Source of the DNA: Locusta migratoria
Lineage: Eukaryota; Arthropoda; Insecta; Orthoptera; Acrididae
Reading direction: 5' to 3'
Length of the DNA: 64,000 bases
NCBI GenBank assembly: GCA_026315105.1
Contig: CM048744.1
Span: forward strand, 839,180,094 to 839,244,093
Shown here: positions 53,104-63,483 of the stretch, piece after piece
How the letters are laid out: each line of letters opens with the position of its first letter
Position numbering within the stretch: the stretch's first letter is position 1
The notes under the pieces: generated by a model
Seen by the model: the letters and a program-made list of their open reading frames with translations, nothing else
Database searches by the model: none
Told to the model about the DNA's origin: nothing
Made by a program: the position numbers and the translations under genes

Positions 53104-53616
53104 TTCCTGCCCATTATTTTTTTTTACTTTATTTATTTTTTCCTAGCACCGACCGAGACGGGCTACTGTGAGCTTATCGACTAACGCACTAGAGTACGAC
53201 GATTCCAATCCACATTTAAGCTCTCCCGATTTTCGTAAGTCACTCTGTAAATAAGCATGTTGGGATTTGTTCCCATCTCCTTCCATTGCTGAACCTCCCG
53301 ATACCACTGTTGCCTAATAATTCACTTGAATGTAATTAGTCTGTTATCATTTTCTTTTCCAATTTTTTTTATAATGTCACCAGCTAAAATAATTTTCCAT
53401 TGTTTGACGTTGCAGATGTTTGTTTAATTAGCAGTAATTAATTAATTAATGGAAGAGGCGTACTGCTATATTTCAGATGCTATGCTAATTGGTATTTTTT
53501 ATAAAACTAAGTAAATTATTTTCTCATAATATTAAAGTAGGTATTATCAAGTATCACGAGTAATGTTAGGAAATAGTTAAGTGACGTATTACGCTTATGG
53601 ACAGTGATCGAAATTT
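53104..53616. other. Unassigned AT-rich sequence
   Basis: No gene or repeat recognised; several ATTAATTAATTAATG words near 53440. Confidence 0.35.
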
Positions 53617-53957
53617 TATATCAAGCACATTTACTTCAGCGAAGATCGACCAAAGTGGATCGTCGTCTACATTGCACACTTAAAAATCGTGTGTGTCATT
53701 GTTACTTGTGTCAAGAACAAACACAATTTTTAAGTGTGCATTGCGGATGACGATCCACTTTGGTAATGCAAATTTTAATAGTTTGCCAATGGTCTTCTTA
53801 TTGTATTACACTTTCAAAAGTAACTCTTTATTTTATTGAAAATAGGAGAACATTTTTTTCTGAAGATGATGACATTGCTCAACAAAACAGGTAAAAACCA
53901 GCAAATTAAAAAAAAAAAAATTTGCGATCTTGGCTGAAGTAAGTGTGCTTTATATAG
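53617..53957. repeat. Two inverted repeats, one nested in the other
   Basis: Outer pair: TATATCAAGCACATTTACTT (53617) with its partner ending at 53957 (complement AAGTAAGTGTGCTTTATATA). Inner pair: ACCAAAGTGGATCGTC.. (53649-53692) with 53720-53764, 44-bp arms and a 27-bp loop. The arrangement resembles a foldback element with an asymmetric interior. Confidence 0.85.
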
Positions 53958-54521
53958 CGTTACGATAGTTGCGACCTCATTAGTTCCTGTATAATTACCG
54001 TTTATTACGAATTAATTGGTTGAAAACCTATTTAGATATATCTGAAAGTGAGACAATAATCATTTAACAGAGATTTGTACGTCAACTTATTCAGTATTAT
54101 TCACGCTACCTTTAACTAAACCCAAAAGAATGTAATTGTTTACTTTTCCATAATAAATAATTTAATGTACATTATTGACAACATAGTTTTCAGTGTCATT
54201 GTTTGGATGATATAAATAGGATGCTTTCGCGCCATGTACAGGAGTCTTGTTACATCCTTACAATCCAAGCCAGTTCAGAGTATTGCTTCGAGTCGTGTTA
54301 CGTGATGTATCTGAGACACAATCAATTTGAACAATTATGTAAAAGTTCTTTAAAGTTAGACGTGTAGAAATTGTATCTACATTGATTAATCCTTCACATT
54401 TGTCTGCACTCCTACGTACACCTCGGACTTCTGTATTACACACACGAACTGTGAAAACTTGTATTATTGACTTGTGGTATGTGCGTACCGGCTTGTGGTG
54501 ACTGTTACTAATGATACTTGT
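53958..54521. other. Unassigned sequence with a TATA-like word
   Basis: GATATAAATAGGATG at 54208-54222 is a good TATA-box match, but no gene follows on the plus strand. Nothing else recognised. Confidence 0.3.
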
Positions 54522-54533
54522 ACCCCGGCCGCG

Positions 54534-54704
54534 GTGGCCGAGGGAACTGCGGCGCGCCAGTCACGGTCTGCACGGCCACTACGGTCGGGGGTTCGAATCC
54601 CCCATCGGGCATGGATATTTATGCCATCTATAGTGTTAGCTAGTTCATAAGTAGTTTGTAAGCTTAGGGACATGACCTAATAGTCATACAAACATTTAAA
54701 CATT
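54534..54704 (+). repeat. tRNA-derived SINE, family 1
   Basis: Head CCGGCCGCGGTGGCCGAGGG, B box GGTTCGAATCC, shortened tail (GGGACATGACC). Target duplication with one mismatch: TGATACTTGTAC (54522) and TGATACTTTTAC (54705). Confidence 0.93.
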
Positions 54705-54719
54705 TGATACTTTTACGCT

Positions 54720-56037
54720 GACCATAAATGGGGACAATTGGGCACTAATGAATCATTAAAGTGTCAATTAAATGCAATGCCACGTGTCACCTACGTTATT
54801 TGTAGTAGACTAGTTGTGCTCCATGAAATTTCAGCCAGCCGTTACCGAGATCGCCGATCAAGGAGAACTTCAAGAGGCAACGTTACAACTCCAGTCCAGT
54901 GCTGGAATTGTAGCGTAGGAAATGTTGGGTGAAGCTGTAGCTGTGCCTCAATAAAGAAAAGATGGTAAAATTACCCTTCTGCGACAATCATTGGTCCCTG
55001 ACAGTCAACTCACCTGCATACCTTCAGTCCCAGGCGGTTGAATTTGATCTCTTACAGCAAGATGTTCCAGCACCTGGTAAAAGGTTTTCAGAAAGAGACA
55101 TTAAGGCAGGCTACAGAAAAATGAAAGTCGGGATAGCCAGTCGAAACATATATTAACAACAAAGCACATAGAGGCGACGTAGCCCTGTCACAAGTTTCCA
55201 TAAACCACAATGAATGCAGCCACTGTGCGTGTAATAGACTTGCTACAGGCCAAGTCGCAAAATACATACAAGAGTGAGAATATAAATTAGAACCAGTCCT
55301 CAGAGAGAGTTTGCGACGAAAGGTAAGAAACTAGCCACGACTTCGCGCACGATTACAAAAACAGGGATCGGACCTAGGCATCGAACACGTTACATGCCAG
55401 AACAGCAGTTCCCGAAATGACGGAGCAATTGCAGAAGTAGGGCGATCGCGTCCACGGAAGGTGTGAAGTATGTCGCATCGGTGATCATGTCGAGTCTGGC
55501 GCAGGAGTCTAGGACAGGCTGCTTGCTCCCAAGGTAATGGGAAGCACGTGTCACTAAACGACGGTAACTGCCGCATGCTGATCTCCCGATGTCGATACCT
55601 CCAGGAACTGCAACGGAATGGAACTCGGAAGCTGCTCTCCAGGCTATTTAAAGAAGTGACCAATGCATTCGTGGGCACTTCCGGGGTTGGCGAAGATGCC
55701 AACCTAACAGAGGAGGGAGGACTCACCGGTACCCATCATGTGGCCGCCGACAGCGGCGGAGTTCCAGCCGTCAAGTTGGGTGGCCTGAACTAGCGCGGAT
55801 TCGCAGAACGCGAAAACTCGTCTCCCTCCGCCACCGTGGTTTAAAGTAACGGCCAAAGGGAAACTAAACAAGATTTCGCTATCTTGGCCATTTTCTGTAA
55901 TAATTAAATGTGCATAGCTAAAATTATGCTGCTCCCTCCAACCGATGCTCCTCTATGCACACAATACATCGGTAGTGCCTGTGCGCCTGCGAAAATTAGT
56001 TTTATGCCTATAATCGAGCGATGAAATTTTAATAATT
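54720..56037. other. Unassigned stretch, partly GC-rich
   Basis: Open frames occur on both strands: 131 codons on the minus strand at 55331-55726 and 81 on the plus strand at 55548-55793. None has a recognised motif and they overlap each other. ACCTAGGCATCGAACACGTT near 55372 is weakly B-box-like. No repeat partner in the window. Confidence 0.4.
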
Positions 56038-56048
56038 ATTAATTAACT

Positions 56049-56249
56049 CAAAAATGTTCAAATGTTTGTATAGCTTATGGGACTTAACTACAGGGTCATC
56101 AGTCCCTTAGCTTACAAACTACTTATGAAATAGCTAACACTAAGGATGGCACAAATAACCATGCCCGAGGGGGGATTCGAACCCCCGACCGTAGTGGCCG
56201 TGCAGACCGTGACTGGAGCGCATCAGTCCTCTCGGCCACCGCGGCTCGC
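56049..56249 (-). repeat. tRNA-derived SINE, family 1
   Basis: Minus-strand head GCGAGCCGCGGTGGCCGAGA, B box GGTTCGAATCC. Perfect 11-bp duplication ATTAATTAACT at 56038-56048 and 56250-56260. Confidence 0.94.
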
Positions 56250-56523
56250 ATTAATTAACTAATTAAACGGTCTGTGTGTGTGTGTAGTCAATAAATTAGG
56301 GATTTCATCAGGATTCAGAGTTTGTAATCAAATTTGACGTATTATTTCTTTTAAATGACTCTTCCGTTGCCTGAGGACTGCCCTGACAGAATCTGTGGCT
56401 TTGCCACGTGTCTTCTAGCGATACTGGAATTCACTGCTTTGCAGAATGATCTTTTAAACTCGAGACCTACCGTTCTTCTGTAAAGAAGTACACTGCCTAA
56501 CAAAAACAGTGATGTACTCAAAA

Positions 56524-56694
56524 AGAAAATATCCAAATGTTTGTAAAGCAGTTGGACCAAACTTACAAACTGATTAAACTAACCCAAGGACAACACACAC
56601 ACATCCACGCCCCAGGGAGGACTCGAACCTCCGATGGCGGACAACCACGCGATTGCAGCAAGGTGCCTAGACTACTCGCCCACTCTACCGCGGC
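56524..56694 (-). repeat. tRNA-derived SINE, family 2
   Basis: Minus-strand head GCCGCGGTAGAGTGGGCGAG, B box GGTTCGAGTCC, tail with GTGTGTGTGTTGTCCTTGGG. Perfect 9-bp duplication TACTCAAAA at 56515-56523 and 56695-56703. Confidence 0.92.
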
Positions 56695-56806
56695 TACTCA
56701 AAATGACTGTCTGGAAGCGAACTAAATGTGATGAAAGATCACCTGACATTATTTAACTGCAGACGTTACGAAGTCTCTTATGAGGCATGCTCTCTTGTTC
56801 ATGAAT

Positions 56807-57597
56807 CTCACAAGGAAAGTACTTGGGCTCGAACAAACACATATAAACCAAAATCGTATGAGAGATAATTTACAGGTCCCTTATTGCACTAGTGATACTC
56901 CCACATCTGCAAAACTCTGCAGTCTTCCGTTAGAAGCCTCTGCATGTGCCTTGCCTCATTGCACTTTGACCTGTCGGTTCGCCAGTAGGGACGGTGCAGT
57001 GTGCCTCCGAAGTTGCGTTTTGTGACGTTATTTGTGTGGTGAAGCGTCAGATGGGCCGGCGATTGCTAATCAATCCTGCTAATGTATTGCGATGAAGTTA
57101 CGAAGAACCCTTCTTCCTGAAGATGTTATTAGTGTAGAAGATGAATCATTCACATGCTTTCTCGTATCTGTCGTGGTACAGAAATATGAACATAAGTTAC
57201 TGTTGTAACACTAACGCAAAATGATAATAATAGGGGTGATAATGACGAACAACTCATTGCAAGCGATAGTGCTACGATATGTGCGGGAAGAGGCGATGGA
57301 ATCAGTGGCAGTGAATACCAACAGTCTTCCGAGGAGAAGGTTAAAGTTGCAACTATCGTCACCGCTTTTAATGACAACACGCTAAAGAACATGTACGATG
57401 ATTATTACATAAGTTATAGTTAAGATTTCTGCATTGCGTATGGCATCTACAATTATATCTATAGTGCTATCTAGAGCATCATCGCAGAGTTTTGCATAAA
57501 AACGACACCCACCAGCACACTGAGGTGTACGTAGAGATCCTGTAAACAAACGTTCATACATATATGTTTGTTTGATCCCATGTACTTCCCTTGTCAG
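56807..57597 (+). mobile_element. CAAGG-ended transposon, copy 2
   Basis: Ends read inwards CTCACAAGGAAAGTACTTGG and CTGACAAGGGAAGTACATGG, then ..CAAACA. The plus strand carries VKRQMGRRLLINPANVL (about 57040), then in broken frames LRRTLLPEDV-like words, and DNDEQLIASDSATICAGRGD then SSEEKVKVATIVTAFNDN and MYDDYYISYS up to 57422. It matches copy 1 at 23820 over nearly its whole length with many substitutions, so the family is fairly old. I do not recognise the protein. Confidence 0.75.
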
Positions 57598-57699
57598 TTA
57601 CGAGGAATGTTCAGTAAAACATGATTTTTTTTCCTTTTTACTGTCAGTATTTCCAAAATTTCATCTTTTGATGTTCTGTTAGCTTAATGTGAAACAATC

Positions 57700-58420
57700 A
57701 CGATGGCCGCCTATGAGAGGCACCCAAGTTCAGACATGTTGAGTGTCGCCTATCGCTGCAATGGAGATAACACCCGAAGAACAATACACGGCTTTGGAAT
57801 TCTGCATTCTTCTCAAGAAATCTTCAGTTGAGGCCTATACAATGTTGCAGGAGACATATGGAGAGTCTTTTCTTCCCTACACCACAGCTCGAAGGTGGGT
57901 TAAAAGGTTTGGAGGGGGGAAACACTCAATGTCAATGTAAGGTGAACCCTGTGCACCAGTCACTGCTCTTATGGAAGGAAACGTCAACATTGCTGCTGTC
58001 GTTGTGAAAGAGGACCGACCAGTTACCCTACAATCACTTCCTGAAGTACTGAACGCTTCATTGGGTTCCAACGACACGTCGGGTGACAAAAACATTACAC
58101 ATGAGAAGAGATCGGGCGCGATGCACGGTTGCATATTGCCAATATTGTTGGTGAATATCTTGCAAATATCAATGTTAACTGCATCCCCCAGCCTCCTTAT
58201 AGTCCTTAGCCCCATGTGACTTTTTTCAACTTGAAGAAACGGCTTCATGGGAGGCATTATCCATCATCCCAAGCAGTAGTGAAGGGGAGTATGAAAGATC
58301 TCTAGAAAATGGTTTCCTTCATGTATTTGGCTGAAACACTGGGTCAAGTGCCTCGTATTCATGGGAAACAATCAAAATTATTAGGCAAAGAAAAGTTATT
58401 TTTTTCTCTGACTATTGCCA
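57700..58420 (+). pseudogene. Mariner-type transposase relic, internally deleted
   Basis: The plus strand reads MEITPEEQYTALEFCILLKK then SSVEAYTMLQETYGESFLPY and TTARRWVKRFGGGKHSM, which is the N-terminal helix-turn-helix domain of mariner/SETMAR-type transposases. It continues as APVTALMEGNVNIAAVVVKE, then jumps to the C-terminal part VNCIPQPPYSP, HVTFFNLKKRLHGRHYPSSQ. The catalytic FHDNARPH block is deleted. Stops at SM* and SP*. No TIRs identified. Confidence 0.78.
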
Positions 58421-58994
58421 GTATCATATCGAAATACCTGGGAAGTAGGTTGCTAGTCTTTCTTCCCCAAGACCCCATAATCTTTGAGGGACTAACCGAT
58501 TGTTTGATAATCTGTGCCGTCAGAGGATAAGATTCAGAATATGTCCGGGATGCCCAGACGTATTCCAAATCAAGCAGTATCTCAACCGTCAGGACCGTTT
58601 ACTTGGCCACACATGCGATGCCCATGGTTCATGAAGTAGGACATGATCACAGGATCCCATACCATGAAACACGCGAGTAAAGGTAAGTTGTAAAAAAATA
58701 TAATCATTCTTTGTCGAACAACCCTCGTATTAAATTGTGCTTTAAAAATATATCGGAAATAGGTGATATAGGCTGTATGTTTATTTGCGCGTTCCTAAAT
58801 ATTATCATCATCATACTCCAACATACTAAACGTATGGTGTCACGGCCTGGATTTTGATAATGATGATATTTAGAAACGCCTAAGTAACCGTACAGTCACT
58901 CCAATAGCTGGAGCCTATATACTTTACTAACGTCTTTAATAGCTCTGTATAATAATTGGAAATTAATAAACCGATTACAACTGACGATGTAGTT
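58421..58994. other. Unassigned sequence with a 25-bp-arm hairpin
   Basis: GCGTTCCTAAATATTATCAT (58789) pairs with ATGATGATATTTAGAAACGC ending at 58880, a near-perfect inverted repeat around a 40-bp loop. Otherwise nothing recognised. Confidence 0.5.
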
Positions 58995-59130
58995 GGTACT
59001 GTTGGAAGGTAGTTTAACGCCCCCTCGACAGTATGGTCATTAGAGGCGGAGCTAAGGCTGAGATTGTTTAGGATAAGGATGGGGAAGGAAATCGACCGCC
59101 TGGCGCGATTTAGGGTAATTATGTAGAATC
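58995..59130 (+). repeat. Relic of a dispersed repeat
   Basis: AGTTTAACGCCCCCTCGACA, GGTCATTAGAGGCGGAGCTA and GATGGGGAAGGAAATCG resemble a widespread orthopteran repeat known to me from memory; the following GCGATTTAGGGTAAT agrees. Boundaries uncertain. Confidence 0.5.
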
Positions 59131-59360
59131 TAACCCTAGATTGTGATTCAAAAATTTATATAGCAATAGCCGTAAGTTTTTCTTGAATTTTATTTCATTT
59201 GGCTACCTATTTCAACACTTCTTTAGTGTCAAATTCGGGCCAAATCTATGACGTAACCCTGTGATCAATGAAGCTATATTAAAACGGAAATAGCAGTTCC
59301 TGGTTATCCAAGTGAGCCATTCACACGGTTCCCGTCACATGTGCGAAACAACCACATGGA

Positions 59361-59834
59361 GCAGGCCGCGGTGGCCGAGGAGACTGAGGCGCTTCAGTCA
59401 CGGTCTGCACGGCCACTACAGTCGGGGGTTCGAATCCCCCCTCGGGCATGGATATTTGTGCCGTCCGTAGCTGTAGCTAGTTCATAAGTAGTTTGTAAGT
59501 TTAGGGACTGATGACCCCGTAGTTAAGTCCCATGTTGTTGTTATGGTCCTCAGTCCGGAGACTGTTTTGATGCAGATCTCCACCCTACTCTATCCTGGGC
59601 AAGCCTTTTCATCTCCTCATAAGAACGACAACCCACATCTATTTGAATCTGCTTACTATACGCGTCTCTTGGTCTCCCTCTGCGATTTTTACCCCACACA
59701 CTTCCCTCCAATGCTAAATTTCCGATTTCCCGATGTCTAAGAATGTGTCCTACCAAGCGATCCCTTCTTTTAATCAGGGTATACCAAAAATTCCTTTTCT
59801 CACCAATTCTGTTCAGTGCTTAACAAACATTTGA
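59361..59834 (+). repeat. tRNA-derived SINE, family 1, split by an RTE fragment
   Basis: Head GCAGGCCGCGGTGGCCGAGG to AGTTAAGTCCCAT (59361-59533), then the last piece TAACAAACATTTGA (59821-59834). The perfect 10-bp duplication ACCACATGGA at 59351-59360 and 59835-59844 spans the whole composite, so the SINE landed first. Confidence 0.93.
59534..59820 (-). pseudogene. RTE-type non-LTR retrotransposon 3' fragment inside the SINE
   Basis: The minus strand reads RLVGHILRHREIGNLALEGS then VWGKNRRGRPRDAYSKQIQI and YEEMKRLAQDRVGWR, the C-terminal end of an RTE ORF2, followed by its short tail. No clear target duplication; a few SINE bases are lost at the junction. Confidence 0.88.
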
Positions 59835-59938
59835 ACCACATGGATAACTAGGAAATGAAAATTGTAGTAATATACGGCCTCTTTGACAACAGGATGGACG
59901 CCATTTATTTAGTCTGAAGTTGACACTGCTGAAGCGTC

Positions 59939-60126
59939 AAAATGTTCAAATGTCTGTTAAGATTATGGGACATAATTATGGGGTCATCAGTCCCTAAACT
60001 TACAAACATGAACTAACTAAGGACGGCACAAATATCCATGCCCGAGGGGGGATTCGAACCCCCGACCGTAGTAGTCGTGCATACCGTGACTGGAGCGCCT
60101 CAGTCCCCTCGGCCACCGCGGCCGGC
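59939..60126 (-). repeat. tRNA-derived SINE, family 1
   Basis: Minus-strand head GCCGGCCGCGGTGGCCGAGG, B box GGTTCGAATCC. 11-bp duplication with one mismatch: GCTGAAGCGTC (59928) and GCTGAAGTGTC (60127). Confidence 0.93.
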
Positions 60127-60331
60127 GCTGAAGTGTCGAAACTACTGACAAAATAAAATAAAATTCGGTCAAAACTTACGACTTTTGATCTATAGCTACC
60201 ACTCTCTGACAGACCCTCAAATTAGTATGGAGTTACATTCCTTAAATCTGGCTAGCCGCAAGCGTATTTGAACCACTGTCCTACCGAATGCTAGTCCAGT
60301 GTGCTGCACGCCTCGCAAGCTAGGCGGCTGC

Positions 60332-60532
60332 AAAAATGTTCAAATGTCTGTAAATCTATCGAACCAAACTGCGTGGCATCAGTCCGTAGCTTACAACCTA
60401 CTTAAACATAGGTAAACTAACCTACGCGCAAACACACACACCCAAGCCCCAGGGCGGACTCGAACGTCCACGGCGAGCAACCGCGCGCTCCGTAGCGAGG
60501 TGCCTTAGACCGCTCGGCTACTCCACCGCGGC
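60332..60532 (-). repeat. tRNA-derived SINE, family 2, full length
   Basis: Minus-strand head GCCGCGGTGGAGTAGCCGAG, B box GTTCGAGTCC (CGTTCGAGTCC), tail with TTTAAGTAGGTTGTAAGC. Duplication TAGGCGGCTGC (60321) versus TACGCAGCTGC (60533), two mismatches. Confidence 0.9.
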
Positions 60533-60644
60533 TACGCAGCTGCAGGTAGATCGCCGGTGTCAGGTCAGTAGGGCATTCCAGACGTGACATGAAGTCGTTA
60601 TTGAGATTGTAGGGCGCTGTGCCCTCCCTGGCAGCAATGTACGT

Positions 60645-60790
60645 CACGGTGGAGTGACCGAGCGTTCTAAGGCGTCATGCTGCGAAGCGCGCCGTCGCTC
60701 GCCGTCGCAGGTTCGAGTCATTCGTCGGACATGGGTGTTCGTGTTGTCCTTAGCATATGTTAGACCGGTATGTAGTTAGGTATGTAGTGT
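60645..60790 (+). repeat. tRNA-derived SINE, family 2, old copy
   Basis: CACGGTGGAGTGACCGAGCG, TCTAAGGCGTCATGCTGCGA, CAGGTTCGAGTCATTCG, then GTGTTGTCCTTAGC. The tail after 60770 is decayed. Confidence 0.75.
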
Positions 60791-60961
60791 TGCCTTGTTC
60801 CAGTATATGATCACGACCCAATGGACATGGTAAAGGAAGCCATATTATAGTGCAATTTTTGGAAGTATGCTCTGTCTTGTCTTTAATAGCCAAGGAGTTG
60901 GATGAGTTCATAACCCGAATTTTCTGTTTATGGTAACTCCGTTTTGAAATAAGAGAAAATA

Positions 60962-61436
60962 ATTGTAAAAAATGTCATCATTCGTCTGCACCACCACATT
61001 ACAAAATTTTCTACCATCTTTTTTGTCTGAAATCGTTATCGTCCAGGTTTCACTCCCATAGAATGCTACACTCAAATCAAATGTTCAAATGTTTGTAAAG
61101 CTTATGGGACTTAACTACGGGGTCATCAGTCCCTAAACTTACAAACTATTTATGAACTACTTACGAACGAGGACGGCACAAATATCCATGCCCGAGGGGG
61201 GATTCGAACCCGCGACCGTAGTGGCCGTGCAGACCGTGACTGAAGCGCCTCAGTCCCCTCGGCCACCGCGGCCGGCAATGCTACACTCCAGACAAACGCT
61301 TTCAGAAAGGACTTCCTAACATTTAAATTAATATTGGATGTTAACAAGTATCGTTTCTTTAGAAACGCTTTTCTTCCTATAGCCATTCTACATTTTATAT
61401 CTTCTTTACTTCAACCATCAGAAGTTATCTTGCTAC
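60962..61436 (-). pseudogene. RTE-type non-LTR retrotransposon fragment, split by a SINE
   Basis: Minus strand, in two pieces (61436-61277 and 61073-60962): MAIGRKAFLKKRYLLTSNIN and LNVRKSFLKAFVWSVAL, then YGSETWTITISD and KMVENFVMWW-like words. It corresponds to the same part of ORF2 as 63760-64000. A SINE is inserted at AATGCTACACTC. Confidence 0.85.
61074..61276 (-). repeat. tRNA-derived SINE, family 1, inside the RTE fragment
   Basis: Perfect 12-bp duplication AATGCTACACTC at 61062-61073 and 61277-61288. Minus-strand head GCCGGCCGCGGTGGCCGAGG, B box GGTTCGAATCC (here GGGTTCGAATCC). One of the best preserved copies. Confidence 0.95.
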
Positions 61437-61449
61437 TGTAGTAATACAT

Positions 61450-62400
61450 TAATGTTTTTTTTTTTTTTTTTAAATAACTTGTGCGATGCTTGTCGCTGAC
61501 TTCTGCCCTCTCTCTGCCAGCGTATCGATAAACATATGACATTTGCCACGTTCAAAATTTTATTATTATTATTATTATTTTCTCCAACAAGCTGAAGGGA
61601 GCGAGCGGAACTGTTCGTCACTTACTTTCTTCTCCTTCATGTGTTAGGACATATTCCAGGACTTTGTCTAATTATTGTAAGTGTGACCTTTTTTTTATTA
61701 ATTTCAATAAACCCCCAAAGTTAATTTGAAATATCTTACTTACTTACAATCCGTTCTCCATTCTCACTAATTTTAAAGTTATTTATTTTCAGCAGATCCA
61801 GTACTTCATAAAGTGATTCTCGGGTATTGTTGCGATTTGTTTCGCGATTGTACTAGAACATTCTCTGTGCAACATTTATTTATTTCGTGTCTATGAATGG
61901 TTTATTACATTTTAATGCCTGCAGAAAACTCTTCGCGATGTTTATGAGGTCCGATAATTTTGCAATTTTTGGCGACTATCATGATTAATTTTCAACACGG
62001 TCATAGAACAATAGTAAACGAAATGCACAATCCCAGCATCAATTTATCGAATATTCCAGTCATCTCAGCTAGAATCACTACAGAATATGACCGAAATATT
62101 TGTACCAGCTCTCAATAAGGTAAAATTTAGATTCCGACGAATTCTTCTTTTAATGGCGGAATCCAATAATTTTGTTTAAAGTGTCCCTTCCTTGGCAAAA
62201 TTGCTTAGTATTTTCATTAAAAAATATTTCACTACGTGATAAAATTTCATTTGCGGTCCCCAACTTTAATACGCAACGCCCATTTTCATTCGAAAGCAGC
62301 ATTACAAGAAGAATTGACGACCGTGACGGGACAAATTGCCGGGCGCCAAAGCTGTGAAGCAAAACACAGGATGTTTTATTACTTTTTTATGGGAAATGGT
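61450..62400. other. Unassigned AT-rich sequence with microsatellites
   Basis: T run at 61456-61470 and (ATT)n at 61560-61580. Complementary open frames of about 60-70 codons at 62150-62362 have no recognised motif. Confidence 0.4.
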
Positions 62401-62408
62401 TCCTAAAA

Positions 62409-62545
62409 AAATGTGCAAATGTTTGTATAGTCTATGGGACTTAACTACGGGGTCATCAGTCCCTAAACTTACAAACTACTTACGAACTAGGACGGCACAA
62501 ATATCCATTCCCGAGGGGGGATTCGAACCACCGACCGCGGCCGGC
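62409..62545 (-). repeat. tRNA-derived SINE, family 1, with most of the tRNA head deleted
   Basis: Tail intact (GTTTGTATAGTCTATGGGAC to TCCATTCCCGAGG), B box GGTTCGAATCC present, then GCGGCCGGC of the 5' end directly; about 60 bp including the A box are missing. Duplication TCCTAAAA at 62401-62408 and 62546-62553. Confidence 0.9.
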
Positions 62546-62553
62546 TCCTAAAA

Positions 62554-62835
62554 CTTTTGTTAAAAATACAAATAAAAAATATAAAGTTTTGACCTTATGC
62601 TTGTAATGTTAGTAGGGTCGAGTAATTATTGTGTGGAAATATAAAGGACTGACGGTGGACAGTGGCAAGCGGTTGGAACAACTGACAGACAGGCCAGGTA
62701 ACGGGTTAAACCGAAAAGCCGATCGGGGTTTGTCCAAATCGGCGAAAATGTGGGAAGGTACACACTTTGTACTCAGAACTAATGAGGGCTGTTTGCCGAG
62801 CGTCTCGTAAGGGTGTCTGGAGGACATCTGCGATC
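62554..62835. other. Unassigned sequence
   Basis: No gene recognised; host of the third 0.5-kb repeat. Confidence 0.35.
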
Positions 62836-62840
62836 TGCAC

Positions 62841-63363
62841 TGTGGTGTCGCACAAGTCTAAAGTGCGCGCCACCTACTTAGCCGCGCGCCGCCATGCACG
62901 CACGGCGCGGCGTTCTTACGACGTCAGCCACGAGCGCCCTCTGCTGCTATCCCGCTCGTGCCACCCCTGACGACATCGTTCACTTGGGACTGAGATAGGA
63001 ACCAATCAACACTTCGGAATCAGATAGGCACCAGTTAAGACTCCGCTATCGGATAGGCACTAGGACACATCAGTAGGCAGGCCTCTATCTAAACTATGTA
63101 TCAGCATTTTGCAGTCAAGAACTATGTAAAAAAGTATTACCAAAACTCCATGAAATATATATATCGTTCTAATTGACTCTAGTGTTTCTAGTTTCTGGAG
63201 TCCCACTGGCTGGTCACCTCCGTACCTGCACAAGCGTGCATCCTTTATTCCTGTGTCGGTCTCTTTCTACTCGGCCACCGACACCTAAGACAACCGGCGG
63301 ACGAGACGCAAAAGCGGGGACGACGCTGGGACACAGAAGTGGCGACGAGCCTGGGACACAAAA
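62841..63363 (+). mobile_element. 0.5-kb LTR-like repeat, copy C
   Basis: Begins TGTGGTGTCGCACAAG and ends GGGACACAAAA on the plus strand. Perfect 5-bp duplication TGCAC at 62836-62840 and 63364-63368. 523 bp; the ~40-bp extra compared with A and B lies mainly near the right end, where a GGGACACA..AGTGGCGACGAGCCT motif is repeated. TATATATATC near 63160 could be a TATA box if it is an LTR. Confidence 0.8.
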
Positions 63364-63483
63364 TGCACACTGCAGTAATTCAGAATAAAATAAAATAATC
63401 TATAAAATTATTTACAATCAATATTTAAGACTTCTTCGATGTCGGAATAATTACAACCATCTCATGATTCTCAAAATAATTTC

